Shown: positions 1 through 11,219 of the stretch, one piece after another
How the letters are laid out: the number at the start of each line of letters is the position of its first letter
Position numbering within the stretch: the stretch's first letter is position 1
Assembly (NCBI RefSeq): GCF_030846775.1
Contig: NZ_CP132910.1
Span: 5,184,136-5,248,135 of the forward strand
From: Geothrix sp. 21YS21S-2
GTDB taxonomy: Bacteria; Acidobacteriota; Holophagae; Holophagales; Holophagaceae
Direction of reading: 5' to 3'
Length of the DNA stretch: 64,000 nt
Translations under genes and position numbers: made by a program
Notes under the pieces: model-generated
What the model saw: the letters and a program-made list of their open reading frames with translations, nothing else
Databases searched by the model: none
Told to the model about the DNA's origin: nothing

Positions 1-1
1 G

Positions 2-85
2 TTCGAAGGCGTCCGGGAGGTGCGGGTGGACATGACCTTCGAGGAGGACGGCCTGCGCACCCGGGTGGCCTGGACCGCGCCCTAG
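2..85 (+). CDS. C-terminal tail of an unidentified protein (5' end outside window)
   Basis: An open frame enters from the left edge and ends at a TAG, giving 27 residues rich in alternating charged and hydrophobic positions ([13 protein letters not shown]), consistent with one beta strand pair. The stop overlaps the stop region of the convergent aldehyde dehydrogenase by four bases, a packing style repeated elsewhere in this window. Too little is visible to name a family. Confidence 0.45.
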   Translation, partial: FEGVREVRVDMTFEEDGLRTRVAWTAP

Positions 86-1533
86 AGTCCGATGCAGAGG
101 TACTTCACTTCCAGGTAGTCCTCGATGCCGTACTTCGAGCCTTCCCGGCCCAGCCCCGACTCCTTCACGCCCCCGAAGGGCGCCACGGCGGTCGAGATCA
201 GGCCCGTGTTGATCCCCACCATGCCGTACTCCAGCGCCTCCGCCACGCGCCAGGAGCGCGCCAGGTCGCGGGTGTAGAGGTAGGAGGCCAGGCCCGACGG
301 CGTGTCGTTGGCCAGGGCCACGGCCTCCGCCTCCGTGCGGAAGGGGAAGACGGGCGCCACGGGGCCGAAGGTCTCCTCCCGGGCCAGGGCCATCTCCGGG
401 GTCGCGCCGCAGAGCACCGTGGGCTGGAAGAAGGTGCCGCCCAGCGCGTGGCGGGCCCCTCCCTGGACCACGCGGGCCCCCTTGGCCAGGGCGTCGGCCA
501 CGTGGGCCTCCACCTTCGCAAGGGCATCGGCGTCGATGAGCGGGCCCTGCTCGACCCCGGGCTCCATTCCGTTCCCCACCTTGAGCCGGGCCACGGCCGC
601 GGCGAGCTTCGCGGCGAAGGCGTCATGGACGCCCTCCTGCACCAGGAAGCGGTTGGTGCACACGCAGGTCTGGCCCGAGTTCCGGAACTTGGAGGCCACG
701 GCCCCCGCCACCGCGGCGTCCAGGTCCGCATCGCCGAAGACGAGGAAGGGCGCGTTGCCCCCCAGCTCCATGGACACCTTCTTCACCGTGCCCGCGCACT
801 GCGCCAGGAGCTGCTTGCCCACCTCGGTGGAGCCCGTGAAGCTCAGCTTGCGCACGGCGGGGTCGGACGTGAGCACCCCGCCGAGGACGGCGGCCGGTCC
901 GGTGACGACGTTGAGCACGCCGGCGGGAATGCCGGCGCGCTCGGCCAGGACCGCCAGGGCCAGGGCCGAATAGGGGGTGGCGCCGGCGGGCTTGGCGACC
1001 ATCGTGCAGCCCGCGGCCAGGGCCGCCCCGGCCTTGCGGGCGAGCATGGCCGAGGGGAAGTTCCAGGGGGTGATGGCCGCGACCACGCCCACCGGCTCCT
1101 TGAGCACCACGATGCGCCGGTCGCAGGCGTGGCCGGGGATCACGTCCCCGTAGACGCGCCGGGCCTCCTCCGCGAACCACTCGATGAAGGAGGCCGCGTA
1201 GGCGATCTCCCCGCGGGCCTCGGCCAGGGGCTTGCCCTGCTCCAGGGTCATGATCGCCGCCAGGTCCTCCCGGTGCTCCAGGATGAGGTCGAACCACCGC
1301 CGCAGCAGCGCGGCGCGCTCCCCCGCGGCCCGGGCCCTCCAGCCCGGCAGCGCCTCCTGCGCGGCCCGGACCGCGCGCCGCGTCTCGGCGGCGCCCAGGC
1401 GCGGCACCGTCCCCAGGACCTCGCCCGTGGCGGGGTTCTCCACCGGAAAGGAGGCGAGGTCGTCGGCTCCGGTCCAGGCGCCGCCGATGAGGCAGGTCTC
1501 GCGGAACAGGGAGGGGTCCTGGATGGGGATCAT
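82..1533 (-). CDS. gabD: NAD(P)-dependent aldehyde dehydrogenase, succinate-semialdehyde dehydrogenase type
   Basis: A 483-residue aldehyde dehydrogenase superfamily protein, the usual length for the GabD/SSADH group. It oxidises an aldehyde (by family, succinate or glutarate semialdehyde) to the acid in the cytoplasm. Visible landmarks are the oxyanion-hole Asn in TPWNFP (about residue 158), the cofactor Lys in the KPA segment (about 181), the FTGSTEVGK nucleotide-binding turn, the general base Glu in MELGGN (about 256) and the nucleophile Cys in [10 protein letters not shown] (about 290). The double-Cys GQTCVC motif is typical of GabD-like enzymes. The exact substrate cannot be read from sequence; 2-aminoadipate semialdehyde is conceivable given the lysine-catabolic genes near 46-55 kb, but there is no operon link. 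Confidence 0.85.
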   Translation of the reverse strand: MIPIQDPSLFRETCLIGGAWTGADDLASFPVENPATGEVLGTVPRLGAAETRRAVRAAQEALPGWRARAAGERAALLRRWFDLILEHREDLAAIMTLEQGKPLAEARGEIAYAASFIEWFAEEARRVYGDVIPGHACDRRIVVLKEPVGVVAAITPWNFPSAMLARKAGAALAAGCTMVAKPAGATPYSALALAVLAERAGIPAGVLNVVTGPAAVLGGVLTSDPAVRKLSFTGSTEVGKQLLAQCAGTVKKVSMELGGNAPFLVFGDADLDAAVAGAVASKFRNSGQTCVCTNRFLVQEGVHDAFAAKLAAAVARLKVGNGMEPGVEQGPLIDADALAKVEAHVADALAKGARVVQGGARHALGGTFFQPTVLCGATPEMALAREETFGPVAPVFPFRTEAEAVALANDTPSGLASYLYTRDLARSWRVAEALEYGMVGINTGLISTAVAPFGGVKESGLGREGSKYGIEDYLEVKYLCIGL

Positions 1534-1567
1534 GGGGCGCTCCTGGCCTCCAGTCTAGGAGGTTCCT

Positions 1568-2596
1568 TCACGGAAACGTCCCGATGGGCCGGACCCGGAT
1601 CCCGGCCAGCAGCCCGGGACCCGGGACGGCCTCCCCGCGCGTGATGGCGCGGACCGTTTCCGTGATCGCCGCGTTGACCGGCGTCGCCAGCCCCAGCCGG
1701 CGGCCCGCGGCCACGACGTGGCCGTTGATGAAATCGATCTCGGTGGGCCTGCCCTGCTCGAAGTCCTGGAGCATGGAAGCCTTGATATCCCCGTAGAAGC
1801 CCAGGATCCCTTCCAGCCAGGCCTCGAACTCCGGGCCGGGCCGGCTGCGTCCGTCCCATCCGGGGGGCACGGGCTCGACCACCATCGGTTCCGGCCGGTC
1901 CCCGCTGGCCAGGGCCACCGAAAGGGCCTCGTCGTAGGTCCGGATGAACAGGTCCCGGCCTCCGGGAAGGGCGAGGTACCGGCGCATCGTGAGCCCGGCG
2001 ACGGCGCCGAGGGTCGTCACGGAACAGTTCAGGAGCAGCTTGGACCAGACGGCGCCCCGGAGGTTCCGGGTCACGCGGACCTCGATCCCGGGGCCCAGCG
2101 TCCTGGCGATCCTCGCGGTGCGGTCACCCTCCCCTCCGGCCCGTTCGCCGATGAGCAGATGCCCGGCATTGCGCTGCTCGTAGACGCCCGGCGACCTCAT
2201 GGTGGCGCCGAGGTTCGAGAGGCCGCCGACCACCCGGGAATCCCCGAGGCGGTCCGCGACCATCTGGGGCACGAAGCCGTTCTGGATGGGCAGGATCGCG
2301 CCGTCCGCGGCGAGCAGCCCGGGCAGGGCCGGCGCCGCGGCCAGCGCGTCCTGGGCCTTGGTGGCCAGGAGGATCAGGTCGAAGGGCGCGGCGCCGGCAT
2401 AGGCGTCCAGGGGCGCCACGTCCGCCGCGGCGGCCGAGGCCTCCCCGCCCGCGCCCGTCACCCTGAGCCCGGCGGCCTTCACGCGGGCCGCCGACTCGGC
2501 ACTGCGCACCGCCAGATGGACGGGAATTCCGGCGGCCTGCAGGCGCGTGGCGATGACCCCGCCCAGCGCGCCGAGGCCTACGATCAGGATCCGCAT
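1568..2596 (-). CDS. Ketopantoate reductase-like NADPH oxidoreductase (PanE/ApbA family)
   Basis: A 342-residue protein of the 2-dehydropantoate 2-reductase family. The N-terminus has the Rossmann motif GLGALGG, and the helical C-terminal domain retains the family signature RPTEIDFINGHVV followed by TPVN. The SKLLLN segment supplies the conserved catalytic Lys and Asn. By family the reaction is NADPH-dependent reduction of a 2-keto acid such as ketopantoate. Many genomes carry several PanE paralogues, and the pairing with an aldehyde dehydrogenase 35 bases downstream argues for a catabolic or general keto-acid role as much as pantothenate synthesis, so no gene symbol is given. Confidence 0.8.
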   Translation of the reverse strand: MRILIVGLGALGGVIATRLQAAGIPVHLAVRSAESAARVKAAGLRVTGAGGEASAAAADVAPLDAYAGAAPFDLILLATKAQDALAAAPALPGLLAADGAILPIQNGFVPQMVADRLGDSRVVGGLSNLGATMRSPGVYEQRNAGHLLIGERAGGEGDRTARIARTLGPGIEVRVTRNLRGAVWSKLLLNCSVTTLGAVAGLTMRRYLALPGGRDLFIRTYDEALSVALASGDRPEPMVVEPVPPGWDGRSRPGPEFEAWLEGILGFYGDIKASMLQDFEQGRPTEIDFINGHVVAAGRRLGLATPVNAAITETVRAITRGEAVPGPGLLAGIRVRPIGTFP

Positions 2597-2753
2597 GGAA
2601 GCCTCCGGTGCCCGGGACGGGCTTGGCAGGCCAGCATGGGGTGGCCGGCCGGACCGGGCAACCCGGTTCGAGGCGTTTCGCAGACCCCTGGCCTGCCGGA
2701 AGGGAGAAATCGGCCCTCCGGCGGAACCCCCGCGGTTGCCGGGATCCTCGCGA

Positions 2754-5700
2754 TCACCAGCCCGTATGTCCCTCGATGCGCGCAGGCGTGGCCCTCAGGA
2801 CGATGCGGCCCAGGCCCAGGTTGCCCCAGCTGTCCTCGCCCCAGCCCTTGGCGAAGGTGGCGCCCCAGGCGAAGGAGGAGAACTCCCCGGCCGCGATGCC
2901 CTGAACCCCGGTGAGGCCCGGGATCGCGGTCAGGACGGCCAGGTCGTCGCGGTTGCCCTGGCCGGTCTGTCCGTACGTGGCGTACCCGATGGAACGCACG
3001 CTCCCGTCGCTTTGCAGGGTCAGCAGGTGCTGGTGACCGGCGGCGAGGCCCGTCGTGTTGGCCGAGCCCGGGAGCACGCCGGGCGGGGCCCGGTAGGCCT
3101 GGGTGGGCAGCCAGCCCCAGGTGGAAACGGTGCCGTCGGCCAGCAGGGCCGCGGAAAAGGTCGCCCCGGCGCCGAGGGCGGTCACCCCGGCGAGGCCGGG
3201 GACGAGGACCGGGGAGGTCCGGCCGGTGAGGGTGCCGTCCCCCAGCTGGGCGTAGCTGTTGTCGCCCCAGGACCAGACCCGGCCGGCTCCGTCGAGGGCG
3301 AGGGTATGCCAGGGGCTCGCGGCGACCTTGCGCACATCGGTCACCCCCGTCACCTGGACGGGCGTGGCCCGGGTGGTGGTGGAACCGTCGCCCAGGTTTC
3401 CGGAGCCGTTGTAGCCCTGGGCCCAGAGGGTGCCGTCCTGGAGCACGAAGAACGCCGACGAGCCGGCGGCCGTGATCCCGGCCACGGGCCCCAGGCCGGT
3501 CACCTGCGCCTGCGCGGAGGCGCCGTCCCTCGAGGAGGCCGGATTGGTCCAGCCCCAGCGCCAGAGGCTGCCGTCCACGCGCTGGGCCAGACCCTGGAAA
3601 TCGCCCAGGGCCAGCCTGGCCAGGGGCGCGAAACCCGGAGCGGCGGTGGGCGTGGCCAGGTAGGGATAGGCCGTGGTCCGGGAATCCTGGCCCCAGAGCC
3701 AGAGCCCCCCATCGGCCGTCACGGCGGCGGTGGCGTAGGTGGAGGCAGCCAGGGCGACCAGGGGGCTGGATACGGCCAGGGCGGCCGGGCTGGTGCGGTC
3801 CAGGGGGAAGGCGTCGCCCAGCTGGCCGGAGGTGTTGGAGCCCCAGGTCCAGAAGGTGCCGTCCTGGAGGAGCGCGAGGGTGGATCCGCCGTCGGTGGCC
3901 AGATCCAGTGCCGGACCCAGAGGGACCTTGAACGCGGACGTCCGCTCCAGGAGGTCCCCGGTGCCGAGGCAGCCCGAGCCGTTCCGGCCCCAGGTCCAGA
4001 GGGTGCCGTCCAGCGCCAGGGCGGCGACGGAGCCGGGCGCGGAGATCAGGCGCACCGCGCCGGGAAGGTCCGGCTGCCGGGTGACGGTCGCATAGCTGGA
4101 GTTGCCGTGGAAGTTGCCCCAGGCCCAAAGGCGCCCCTCGAAGTCCAGGGCGAAGGTGCCCTGGCTGGTGGAGGCCAGGGAGGCCGGAAAGGGCAGGCCC
4201 GGGAGCTGCACCGGGGCGAGCACGTCGGCCGCCGAACTCCGGGCCAGTTGCCCGTTGTAGTTGCTGCCCCAGCCCCAGACCGACCCGTCCGCCCCGAAGG
4301 CGAAGCTGCAGTTGTCCCCGGCGTGGAAGCCCACGATGGCGGGGAGGCCGGCCACCTGGGCCGGCGTGGTGCGGTCCGTGGTGGTGCCATCCCCCAGCTG
4401 CCCGGTGAAGTTGTAGCCCCATGCCCAGAGCGTGCCGTTGGCGGCCAGGGCGAGGCTGTGCGTGTTGCAGCCGGCGATGGAGGTGATGAAGGGCAGGCCC
4501 GTGATCTGGGCCGCCGGGAAGGTGGCGTTGGCCGCAAGATGCCAGACGGTGCCGTCGGCCTTCAGGGCCAGGGCCTCGGTGCTGCTGCCGGCGAGGCTCA
4601 CCACGCCGCTGAGGGCGGCGTTCCGGGTGGGTACCGAGGAGTCCGGCGTCCAGTCCGGATAGCCCATGGGGATCTGGGCTGCGTTCTGGCCGCAGACCCA
4701 CAGGGTCCCGTCGTCCTTGAGCATCCAGGAGCTGTTCCGGGCCAGGGCCACCGCCCGGCGCGGCCGGGCCTGCACCCGGTTGGTTGCGGTCCGGCCGGCG
4801 GCGTTGGTGACGGCCAGTTCGAAGCGATCGGGCATCGGGCCCGTCCAGGCAAGGGGCGTGCCGCTCAGGATCGGCCGGTTCCCGGGCCGGACCACCCCCG
4901 CGCCGCCGCTGAAGGTGGCGGTGAGCGTGAGGCCCTGGGCCATGGGGCGCCAGTCCCCCTCCGCCGAGAAGGCGGCGATCGCGGGCGGCGCCACCACCTG
5001 GACGTCCAGTCCCAGGGCGGTGCTGATGCCGAGCGGGTTGGTGACGGTGACCACGAAGTGGGTCGCCTCGGCGGGCGCCACCTGGACGGCCTGGCCGCTG
5101 ACCAGGGCGACGGCCCCGGGTTGCAGCACGGCCGTGCCGCCACTGAACCGGGCGGTGAGGCTGCAGGTGTCGCCCAGGGTCAGGATGGCCGGCGTCGCCT
5201 CGAAGGAGGCCACGCGGGGCGCGGCGACCACGGTGCAGGTGGCGGTCCCCGCCTCCGAGGCGGTGCCGGCGGCGTTGGTGGCCACGCAGGAGATCCCCAG
5301 ACTGCCGGCGGCCCCGGCGGTGAAGGTGATCTGCGCGGTGCCCTGGCCGGCCGTGAGGGTCCCCGAAGTCAGGGTCCAGGCGAACGTGCACCCGCTCTGG
5401 GCCGGCACGGAGGCGGCCAGGGCCGTCTGGCCCTCGGTGGCCTGGGCCGTGGCCTGCACCACCGGCAGGACCGGGGGCGCGACCACGTCCACCTGCGCGG
5501 TCCGGGTCACGGATTTGCCGTTGCCCGTGACCGTCAGCGTGTAGGTCGTGGCCTCCAGGGGGGTCGCGTGGGCCACTGCGGCGCTGGCCAGGGCGCCCAC
5601 GCCGTGGTCCACGGTGCCGGTGCCGTCGCGGTAGGCGGCGGTCAGGTCCACCGTGCCGCCCCGGGTCAGGATGGCCGGGGTGGCGGAGAAGGCCGTGATC

Positions 5701-5819
5701 GTCGGGTCCGCAGGGGCCGCCGGGGCGCCCCCCGAGCCGCCTCCGCAGCCGGCGGCCAGGGCCGTCAGGAGGGCGAGAAGGGCGAACCGCGTCCGGAGTC
5801 CAAGCCTTTGAAGGGCCAT
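2754..5819 (-). CDS. Large secreted lipoprotein with Ig-like domains and RCC1 repeats
   Basis: A predicted 1021-residue surface lipoprotein. The start is taken at the ATG preceded by GGGAGGTGCC rather than eight codons upstream. The N-terminus is a lipobox signal peptide (LLALLTALAAGCGGG), so maturation should place a lipidated Cys at about residue 25. Residues about 35-340 form three or four Ig/PKD-like beta domains separated by phrases such as VVAPP. From about residue 360 to the end there are many RCC1-type blade repeats with WAWG..(Y/N)..GQLGDGTT signatures, expected to fold as one or two beta-propellers. Its function is unknown; a surface-binding or adhesion role is likely. Similar Ig-rich lipoproteins occur at 22.4 and 24.8 kb. 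Confidence 0.85.
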   Translation of the reverse strand: MALQRLGLRTRFALLALLTALAAGCGGGSGGAPAAPADPTITAFSATPAILTRGGTVDLTAAYRDGTGTVDHGVGALASAAVAHATPLEATTYTLTVTGNGKSVTRTAQVDVVAPPVLPVVQATAQATEGQTALAASVPAQSGCTFAWTLTSGTLTAGQGTAQITFTAGAAGSLGISCVATNAAGTASEAGTATCTVVAAPRVASFEATPAILTLGDTCSLTARFSGGTAVLQPGAVALVSGQAVQVAPAEATHFVVTVTNPLGISTALGLDVQVVAPPAIAAFSAEGDWRPMAQGLTLTATFSGGAGVVRPGNRPILSGTPLAWTGPMPDRFELAVTNAAGRTATNRVQARPRRAVALARNSSWMLKDDGTLWVCGQNAAQIPMGYPDWTPDSSVPTRNAALSGVVSLAGSSTEALALKADGTVWHLAANATFPAAQITGLPFITSIAGCNTHSLALAANGTLWAWGYNFTGQLGDGTTTDRTTPAQVAGLPAIVGFHAGDNCSFAFGADGSVWGWGSNYNGQLARSSAADVLAPVQLPGLPFPASLASTSQGTFALDFEGRLWAWGNFHGNSSYATVTRQPDLPGAVRLISAPGSVAALALDGTLWTWGRNGSGCLGTGDLLERTSAFKVPLGPALDLATDGGSTLALLQDGTFWTWGSNTSGQLGDAFPLDRTSPAALAVSSPLVALAASTYATAAVTADGGLWLWGQDSRTTAYPYLATPTAAPGFAPLARLALGDFQGLAQRVDGSLWRWGWTNPASSRDGASAQAQVTGLGPVAGITAAGSSAFFVLQDGTLWAQGYNGSGNLGDGSTTTRATPVQVTGVTDVRKVAASPWHTLALDGAGRVWSWGDNSYAQLGDGTLTGRTSPVLVPGLAGVTALGAGATFSAALLADGTVSTWGWLPTQAYRAPPGVLPGSANTTGLAAGHQHLLTLQSDGSVRSIGYATYGQTGQGNRDDLAVLTAIPGLTGVQGIAAGEFSSFAWGATFAKGWGEDSWGNLGLGRIVLRATPARIEGHTGW

Positions 5820-5872
5820 GGGCACCTCCCAGAAAGCAAGCAAGCCAACGAACTGTAGGTTGGGGCGGGGGT

Positions 5873-5901
5873 ACTGTAGGACCGCTTTTGGGATGTTTCA
5901 A
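5873..5901 (-). promoter_or_regulatory. Candidate sigma-70 type promoter for the RCC1 lipoprotein gene
   Basis: On the minus strand, TTGAAA and TACAGT are separated by exactly 17 bases, about 55 bases upstream of the lipoprotein start. Both hexamers are good but not perfect matches to the housekeeping consensus. The call rests on pattern only. Confidence 0.4.
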
Positions 5902-6058
5902 GGAATATAGGTCCGTCCTCCACCGGGATGGGGATGGGGGCGCCGACACCGCCGTCAGGCTGGAGCCGGTTTGTATTCAAGGTCCTCCCGCCCGGGGCCA
6001 GGTGGTCTCCAGGCGGGCCGTTCGACCGGGATCATGCCCGTCGGCGGGTGACGGCCGG

Positions 6059-6547
6059 TCAGGAGCTTCGCACGCCCAGGATCTCCAGGCGGGTCCTCCC
6101 CGCAGGCCGCTGCCAGGTCACCTCGTCGCCAGGCCCGGCATCCAGGAGCGCCGCCGCCAGCGGCGACAACCAGCTGATGCGGCCGGTGCCCGGCTCGGCC
6201 TCGTCCTCCCCCACGATGGTGAGCGCTTCGGTGCTGCCATCCTCGTGGCGGACCTCCACGGTCATCCCGAAGCGGACCCGGTCCGGCGCCTGGACGGCGG
6301 GATCCACCAGGATGGCCCGCTGCAGCCGCCCCTCCACCCAGCGCAGGTCCCGCTGCAGGAGCGCCCGTTCGTGCGGATCCGCGGAAGGGCCGATCTCCTG
6401 CAGACGGGCCGCCAAGTCCGCCGCCTGGACGCGCAGCCGCTGGAGTCCCGAGGGCGTGACGTAGTTGGGGTGGGGGCTCTGGGGCCGCTCGGGCAGCACC
6501 TCCGGGCGGGCCGCGTCGTCGGGATCCTTCATGAAGGCTCGGTTCAC
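6059..6547 (-). CDS. GreA/GreB-family transcript-cleavage factor-like protein
   Basis: A 162-residue protein starting at a GTG with GGAGG six bases upstream, giving the N-terminus (V/M)NRAFMKDPD, which resembles the GreB opening. Residues about 30-100 form the antiparallel coiled coil; the loop ADPHERALLQRD keeps an Asp and Glu where Gre factors place the acidic tip that enters the RNA polymerase secondary channel. Residues about 100-162 are the FKBP-like C-terminal domain. By family it would rescue backtracked RNA polymerase. It follows diaminopropionate ammonia-lyase by about 70 bases. It is probably a divergent accessory Gre paralogue. Confidence 0.75.
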   Translation of the reverse strand: MNRAFMKDPDDAARPEVLPERPQSPHPNYVTPSGLQRLRVQAADLAARLQEIGPSADPHERALLQRDLRWVEGRLQRAILVDPAVQAPDRVRFGMTVEVRHEDGSTEALTIVGEDEAEPGTGRISWLSPLAAALLDAGPGDEVTWQRPAGRTRLEILGVRSS

Positions 6548-6616
6548 AACCACCCTCCGGGACCGGGGACGCCAGCCCTGCGGATTCATTTAAGCAGGTC
6601 CCCCTGATGGGCGCTG

Positions 6617-7813
6617 TCAGCGGGCTACGGTAAGGATCGTGCCCACTTCCTCGGGGGCCTTGCCGACGATGGACTGGTAGTTGCCGCGGTCCGTGGCGCC
6701 TTCGGTGACGAGCAGCAGGACCGTGGCGTCCGGGCCGAGCAGGCCCGCGGCGCGGAAGGCCTGGGTGGAGGCGTCCTCGCTGAGGGCCGCCAGGGCGCCC
6801 AGGGAGGCCGAGCCCGTCTCGCCGGCCACCACGCCGCTTTCGGCCAGTTCCCGCATGCCCTGGCGGGCGCGTTCGTCGTCGATGGAGACCATCCAGTCCA
6901 CCCCCGTGGACACCCGGGGCCAGGCCACCTGGGACGGCAGGCCGCAGTTGAGGCCCACCATGATGGAGCGGTGCGGTCCGGGGACGGGCGTCATCTTCCC
7001 GGCCCTGGCGGAAACCTGCACGCAGTTGGCGTCCGCGGGCTCCACCCCCACGATGGCGCCCTTCCAGTCGCGGCTCCGGAACCAGCTCACCGTGGCGGAC
7101 ATGAACGCGCCCACGCCCACGGGGACGATGACCACGTCGGGCTGCCTGGCGCCGGCGGCCAGGAGGGTCCGGTCGATCTCCGAGAAGATCGTCGTGTAGC
7201 CGTCCACCACCCGGCGGGGCGTGGTGTCGTACCCGGGCCAGGAGGTGTCCGAAATGACCAGGCAGTTGGCGGAGGCCTCCTTCGCCGAACGGGCCACCGC
7301 CGCGTCGTAGTCGCCCTGGACCACGATCACCTCGGCGCCTTCGTTCTGGATGGCGTGGATGCGCGCCGGGACCGTGCCCTCCGGCACGAAGATCCTGCAG
7401 GAGAACCCCAGCAGGCGCGCCATGAAGGCCACGGCCCGGCCGTGGTTGCCGTCGGTGGCCGCCGCCAGGCTGAAGGGCTTGAGGTAGCCCAGCCGCCTGG
7501 CCAGATCGTTGATGTTCGGCCAGGGTTCCGGTTCGAAGCCGAGATGATCGCAGATGGCGCGGTACGTCGCCCAGGAGGCGCCCAGGATCTTGAAGCTGGG
7601 GAGGCCGAGGCGGTGGGATTCCGCCTTCACCAGCACCCGGCCGACCCCGTACTTGGCCGCCAGCAGCGGACAGTCGTAGAGGGTCGTGGCCATGTAGGCC
7701 GGCATCCTGCGGTGGAAGGCCCAGACGGACGGATCCGGCGCCGGCCAGCGCTTGTCGGGATCGAACATCGGGTTCTGGAGGAGGGTGGCTTCGAGTGCGG
7801 TGTCGATCGTCAT
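6617..7813 (-). CDS. dpaL: Diaminopropionate ammonia-lyase (PLP-dependent)
   Basis: A 398-residue fold-type II PLP enzyme. By family it converts 2,3-diaminopropionate to pyruvate and two ammonia. The start is the ATG preceded by GGGGAGTTCCC; a longer frame upstream is AT-rich and not protein-like. Characteristic segments are ESHRLGLPSFKILGA with the Schiff-base Lys, ATDGNHGRAVA, the cofactor phosphate loop region near VPVGVGAF, and the C-terminal VTEGATD. Length and motifs match DpaL closely. It could give nitrogen from diaminopropionate or D-serine. Confidence 0.85.
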   Translation of the reverse strand: MTIDTALEATLLQNPMFDPDKRWPAPDPSVWAFHRRMPAYMATTLYDCPLLAAKYGVGRVLVKAESHRLGLPSFKILGASWATYRAICDHLGFEPEPWPNINDLARRLGYLKPFSLAAATDGNHGRAVAFMARLLGFSCRIFVPEGTVPARIHAIQNEGAEVIVVQGDYDAAVARSAKEASANCLVISDTSWPGYDTTPRRVVDGYTTIFSEIDRTLLAAGARQPDVVIVPVGVGAFMSATVSWFRSRDWKGAIVGVEPADANCVQVSARAGKMTPVPGPHRSIMVGLNCGLPSQVAWPRVSTGVDWMVSIDDERARQGMRELAESGVVAGETGSASLGALAALSEDASTQAFRAAGLLGPDATVLLLVTEGATDRGNYQSIVGKAPEEVGTILTVAR

Positions 7814-8198
7814 GGGAACTCCCCTGGAAGGTGAAAGGCCGTTTGCACAATAGAGGATAGCAGGATCATCAAAAAATTTCACAGGTGTAAAAATTTTTAA
7901 TCATTAATTTTAACTCAAATTATTTCTAGATATAGAACTAGCATGACCCGGAGGGGGCAGGGGATCCCAGCGTTTGATCAGGTCTTACCTTTTCAAACGT
8001 CCTCGACCCAAGGTCCGTTTGCTCGCAGGAGGACAAGGCACGCGAGGTGCCGCTCCTCCGGTTGGGAACTTCGATCCCGGTCAGGAGTCTGCCGATGCCA
8101 GGTTCCCGTTGAGGCACGCCACGGCTGGATCCGGCGCGGAGTATCGATCGGTTTCAGGGCCGGACTATCAGGCAGACATTCCCTTTCCGAGGGGCGGA
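7814..8198. other. Intergenic region with AT-rich segment upstream of dpaL
   Basis: About 385 bases hold no convincing gene. Positions about 7865-7945 are strikingly AT-rich for this genome and lie just upstream of dpaL on its template side, so they probably contain its promoter and operator. A short interrupted palindrome, TTCTA-GATA-TAGAA, sits at about 7924-7937. No promoter hexamer pair was good enough to call. The rest, up to the tRNA terminator, shows nothing recognisable. Confidence 0.4.
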
Positions 8199-8231
8199 CA
8201 AAAACACAGGCCACCCGAAAGTGGCCTGTGT
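8199..8231 (-). terminator. Rho-independent terminator of the tRNA-Val gene
   Basis: A perfect 11-bp stem (8204-8214 with 8221-8231) closes a 6-base loop and is followed on the minus strand by TTTTTG. It lies about 12 bases past the tRNA 3' end and fits an intrinsic terminator for the tRNA transcript. Confidence 0.85.
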
Positions 8232-8243
8232 CGTTCTGTTAGC

Positions 8244-8319
8244 TGGTTGGCGCGAGTGGAATCGAACCACCGACCCCTACCGTGTCAAGGTAGTGCTCTA
8301 ACCCCTGAGCTACGCGCCA
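8244..8319 (-). tRNA. tRNA-Val, anticodon GAC
   Basis: A 76-nt cloverleaf on the minus strand. The acceptor stem TGGCGCG pairs perfectly with CGCGCCA, the D arm contains AGCTC-AGGGGTTAGAGC, the anticodon stem CTACC/GGTAG encloses TTGACAC with anticodon GAC, and the T arm contains GGTTCGATTCC. The discriminator is A and the 3' CCA is encoded. It decodes valine GUC/GUU codons. A strong intrinsic terminator follows directly. Confidence 0.95.
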
Positions 8320-8332
8320 AAATGACGAAGCT

Positions 8333-8881
8333 TCATTCTAGCGCATCCGGGCCCTTTGTCGAGGGGTTCTCGCCGTGGCGCTGGGCGCGCTGGTGGAAGG
8401 TGTCGCGGAAGACTTTCTTGTCGGCTTCGGGGACGGGGGGCGGGTCGGGGATGAGGCCCCATTTGGAGCGGCGGAGGAGCTGGATGGCCAGGAGGGCCAG
8501 GAGGAGCAGGATCTCGGGGTATTCGCCCAGGACGCGGCCGGGGGTGAGGATGAACTGGGCGGGGCGCAGGGGGGTGGCGTAGAAGTTGTCCAGGACCCGG
8601 ATGGTGTCGTGGGGCTGGAGGCGGGCGGCGTCGGGCTTGGGGAGGGTGATGGTCTCCAGCTCGCCGTCGATGGTGACGTAGACGTCCCGGGTGAAGGCGT
8701 TGGACGTGTCCTTGAACACTTCCACCACCTCGGCCTGGTAGACGTCGGGCCACTGCCACTCGCCCTGGTGGGCGAAGGCGATGAGGGCCAGTTGCACGGC
8801 CATGAGCCAGCCCATGAGGAGCACCACGGTCCAGAGGAGGACCAGGGCCACGTTGCGCTTGGGGGCGGATCCTGCGGGCAT
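8333..8881 (-). CDS. Small membrane protein, DUF3592-like
   Basis: A 182-residue protein with an N-terminal transmembrane helix (about residues 10-35), a central extracytoplasmic beta domain (DVYQAEVVEVFKDTSN through RVLDNF) and a second helix (about 120-137), followed by a charged, Pro-rich cytoplasmic tail. This two-helix layout with a domain between resembles the DUF3592 group, of unknown function. It lies 19 bases downstream of glmS on the same strand and is probably cotranscribed. Assignment to the family is by overall pattern only. Confidence 0.6.
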   Translation of the reverse strand: MPAGSAPKRNVALVLLWTVVLLMGWLMAVQLALIAFAHQGEWQWPDVYQAEVVEVFKDTSNAFTRDVYVTIDGELETITLPKPDAARLQPHDTIRVLDNFYATPLRPAQFILTPGRVLGEYPEILLLLALLAIQLLRRSKWGLIPDPPPVPEADKKVFRDTFHQRAQRHGENPSTKGPDALE

Positions 8882-8900
8882 GATCCAGGATACCCGGTGA

Positions 8901-10733
<1,833 letters not shown>

Positions 10734-11195
10734 GGGAGCTCCTGGGTCAGACCCAAGTAAAGACCATTTGCGGGAATTTGCCAATGTGGTTCGTTTGCCC
10801 ACAGGGCGTGGCGGGGGGTGTGGCGGGAGGTGTGGCGGAATCGCCTCACTTTCCGGAAAGGCTCAGGGCGCACCGGCGGGACCGGTCCCCGACCAGGGCC
10901 GCCCATCGCTTTCGGGCGTCCGGGCCATGGCTCCACCCGAGGTGGCGTGATTGCCATGCTGCAGCCGAGCATTTCCAGAACCTTGAAGGGCTTGCCTGCC
11001 TCCAGGTCCACGATGAAACGAAGTCCCCCGTATGCGAACCCAGCCCGCGGGTCCTGGCGCCGCCCCTGCGCCTTCCCGGTCCGGCGGACCCGGGCTCCGG
11101 GTTCGTTGGGGGTGAGGGTGGGGCGTTCCACCGCTATGCCGGGCGGTAATGTTTAATGGCTTTGAGTGGATTTCAATCCCAATTTCACGGATGGG
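10734..11195. other. Intergenic region between glmS and the insertion sequence
   Basis: About 460 bases hold no gene I can support. Short frames exist on both strands, but none has a plausible ribosome binding site or family resemblance. The insertion sequence landed at the right end of this gap and may have separated a promoter from something older. Confidence 0.4.
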
Positions 11196-11203
11196 GAAAA
11201 TAT
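11196..11203. repeat. Left copy of 8-bp target-site duplication (GAAAATAT)
   Basis: The eight bases directly outside the left inverted repeat are identical to the eight outside the right one. Eight-base duplications are typical of ISL3-family transposition. Confidence 0.9.
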
Positions 11204-11219
11204 GGTTCTTCACGGATTT
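11204..11219 (+). repeat. Left terminal inverted repeat of the ISL3 element
   Basis: Sixteen bases, GGTTCTTCACGGATTT, perfectly complementary to the right end. The next ten bases still match partially (shared GGGG run). Confidence 0.93.

Noticed and set aside
2547..5858. A very long open frame antisense to the RCC1 lipoprotein (about 1100 codons)
   Set aside because: It is the shadow of a high-GC gene. Its translation is Gly/Arg/Gln-rich without any domain, while the minus strand has a signal peptide, lipobox and repeats.
10734..11195. Possible broken gene between glmS and the insertion sequence, with a minus-strand stretch that looks partly protein-like
   Set aside because: No ribosome binding site, family motif or consistent frame was found; a database search would be needed to reopen this.
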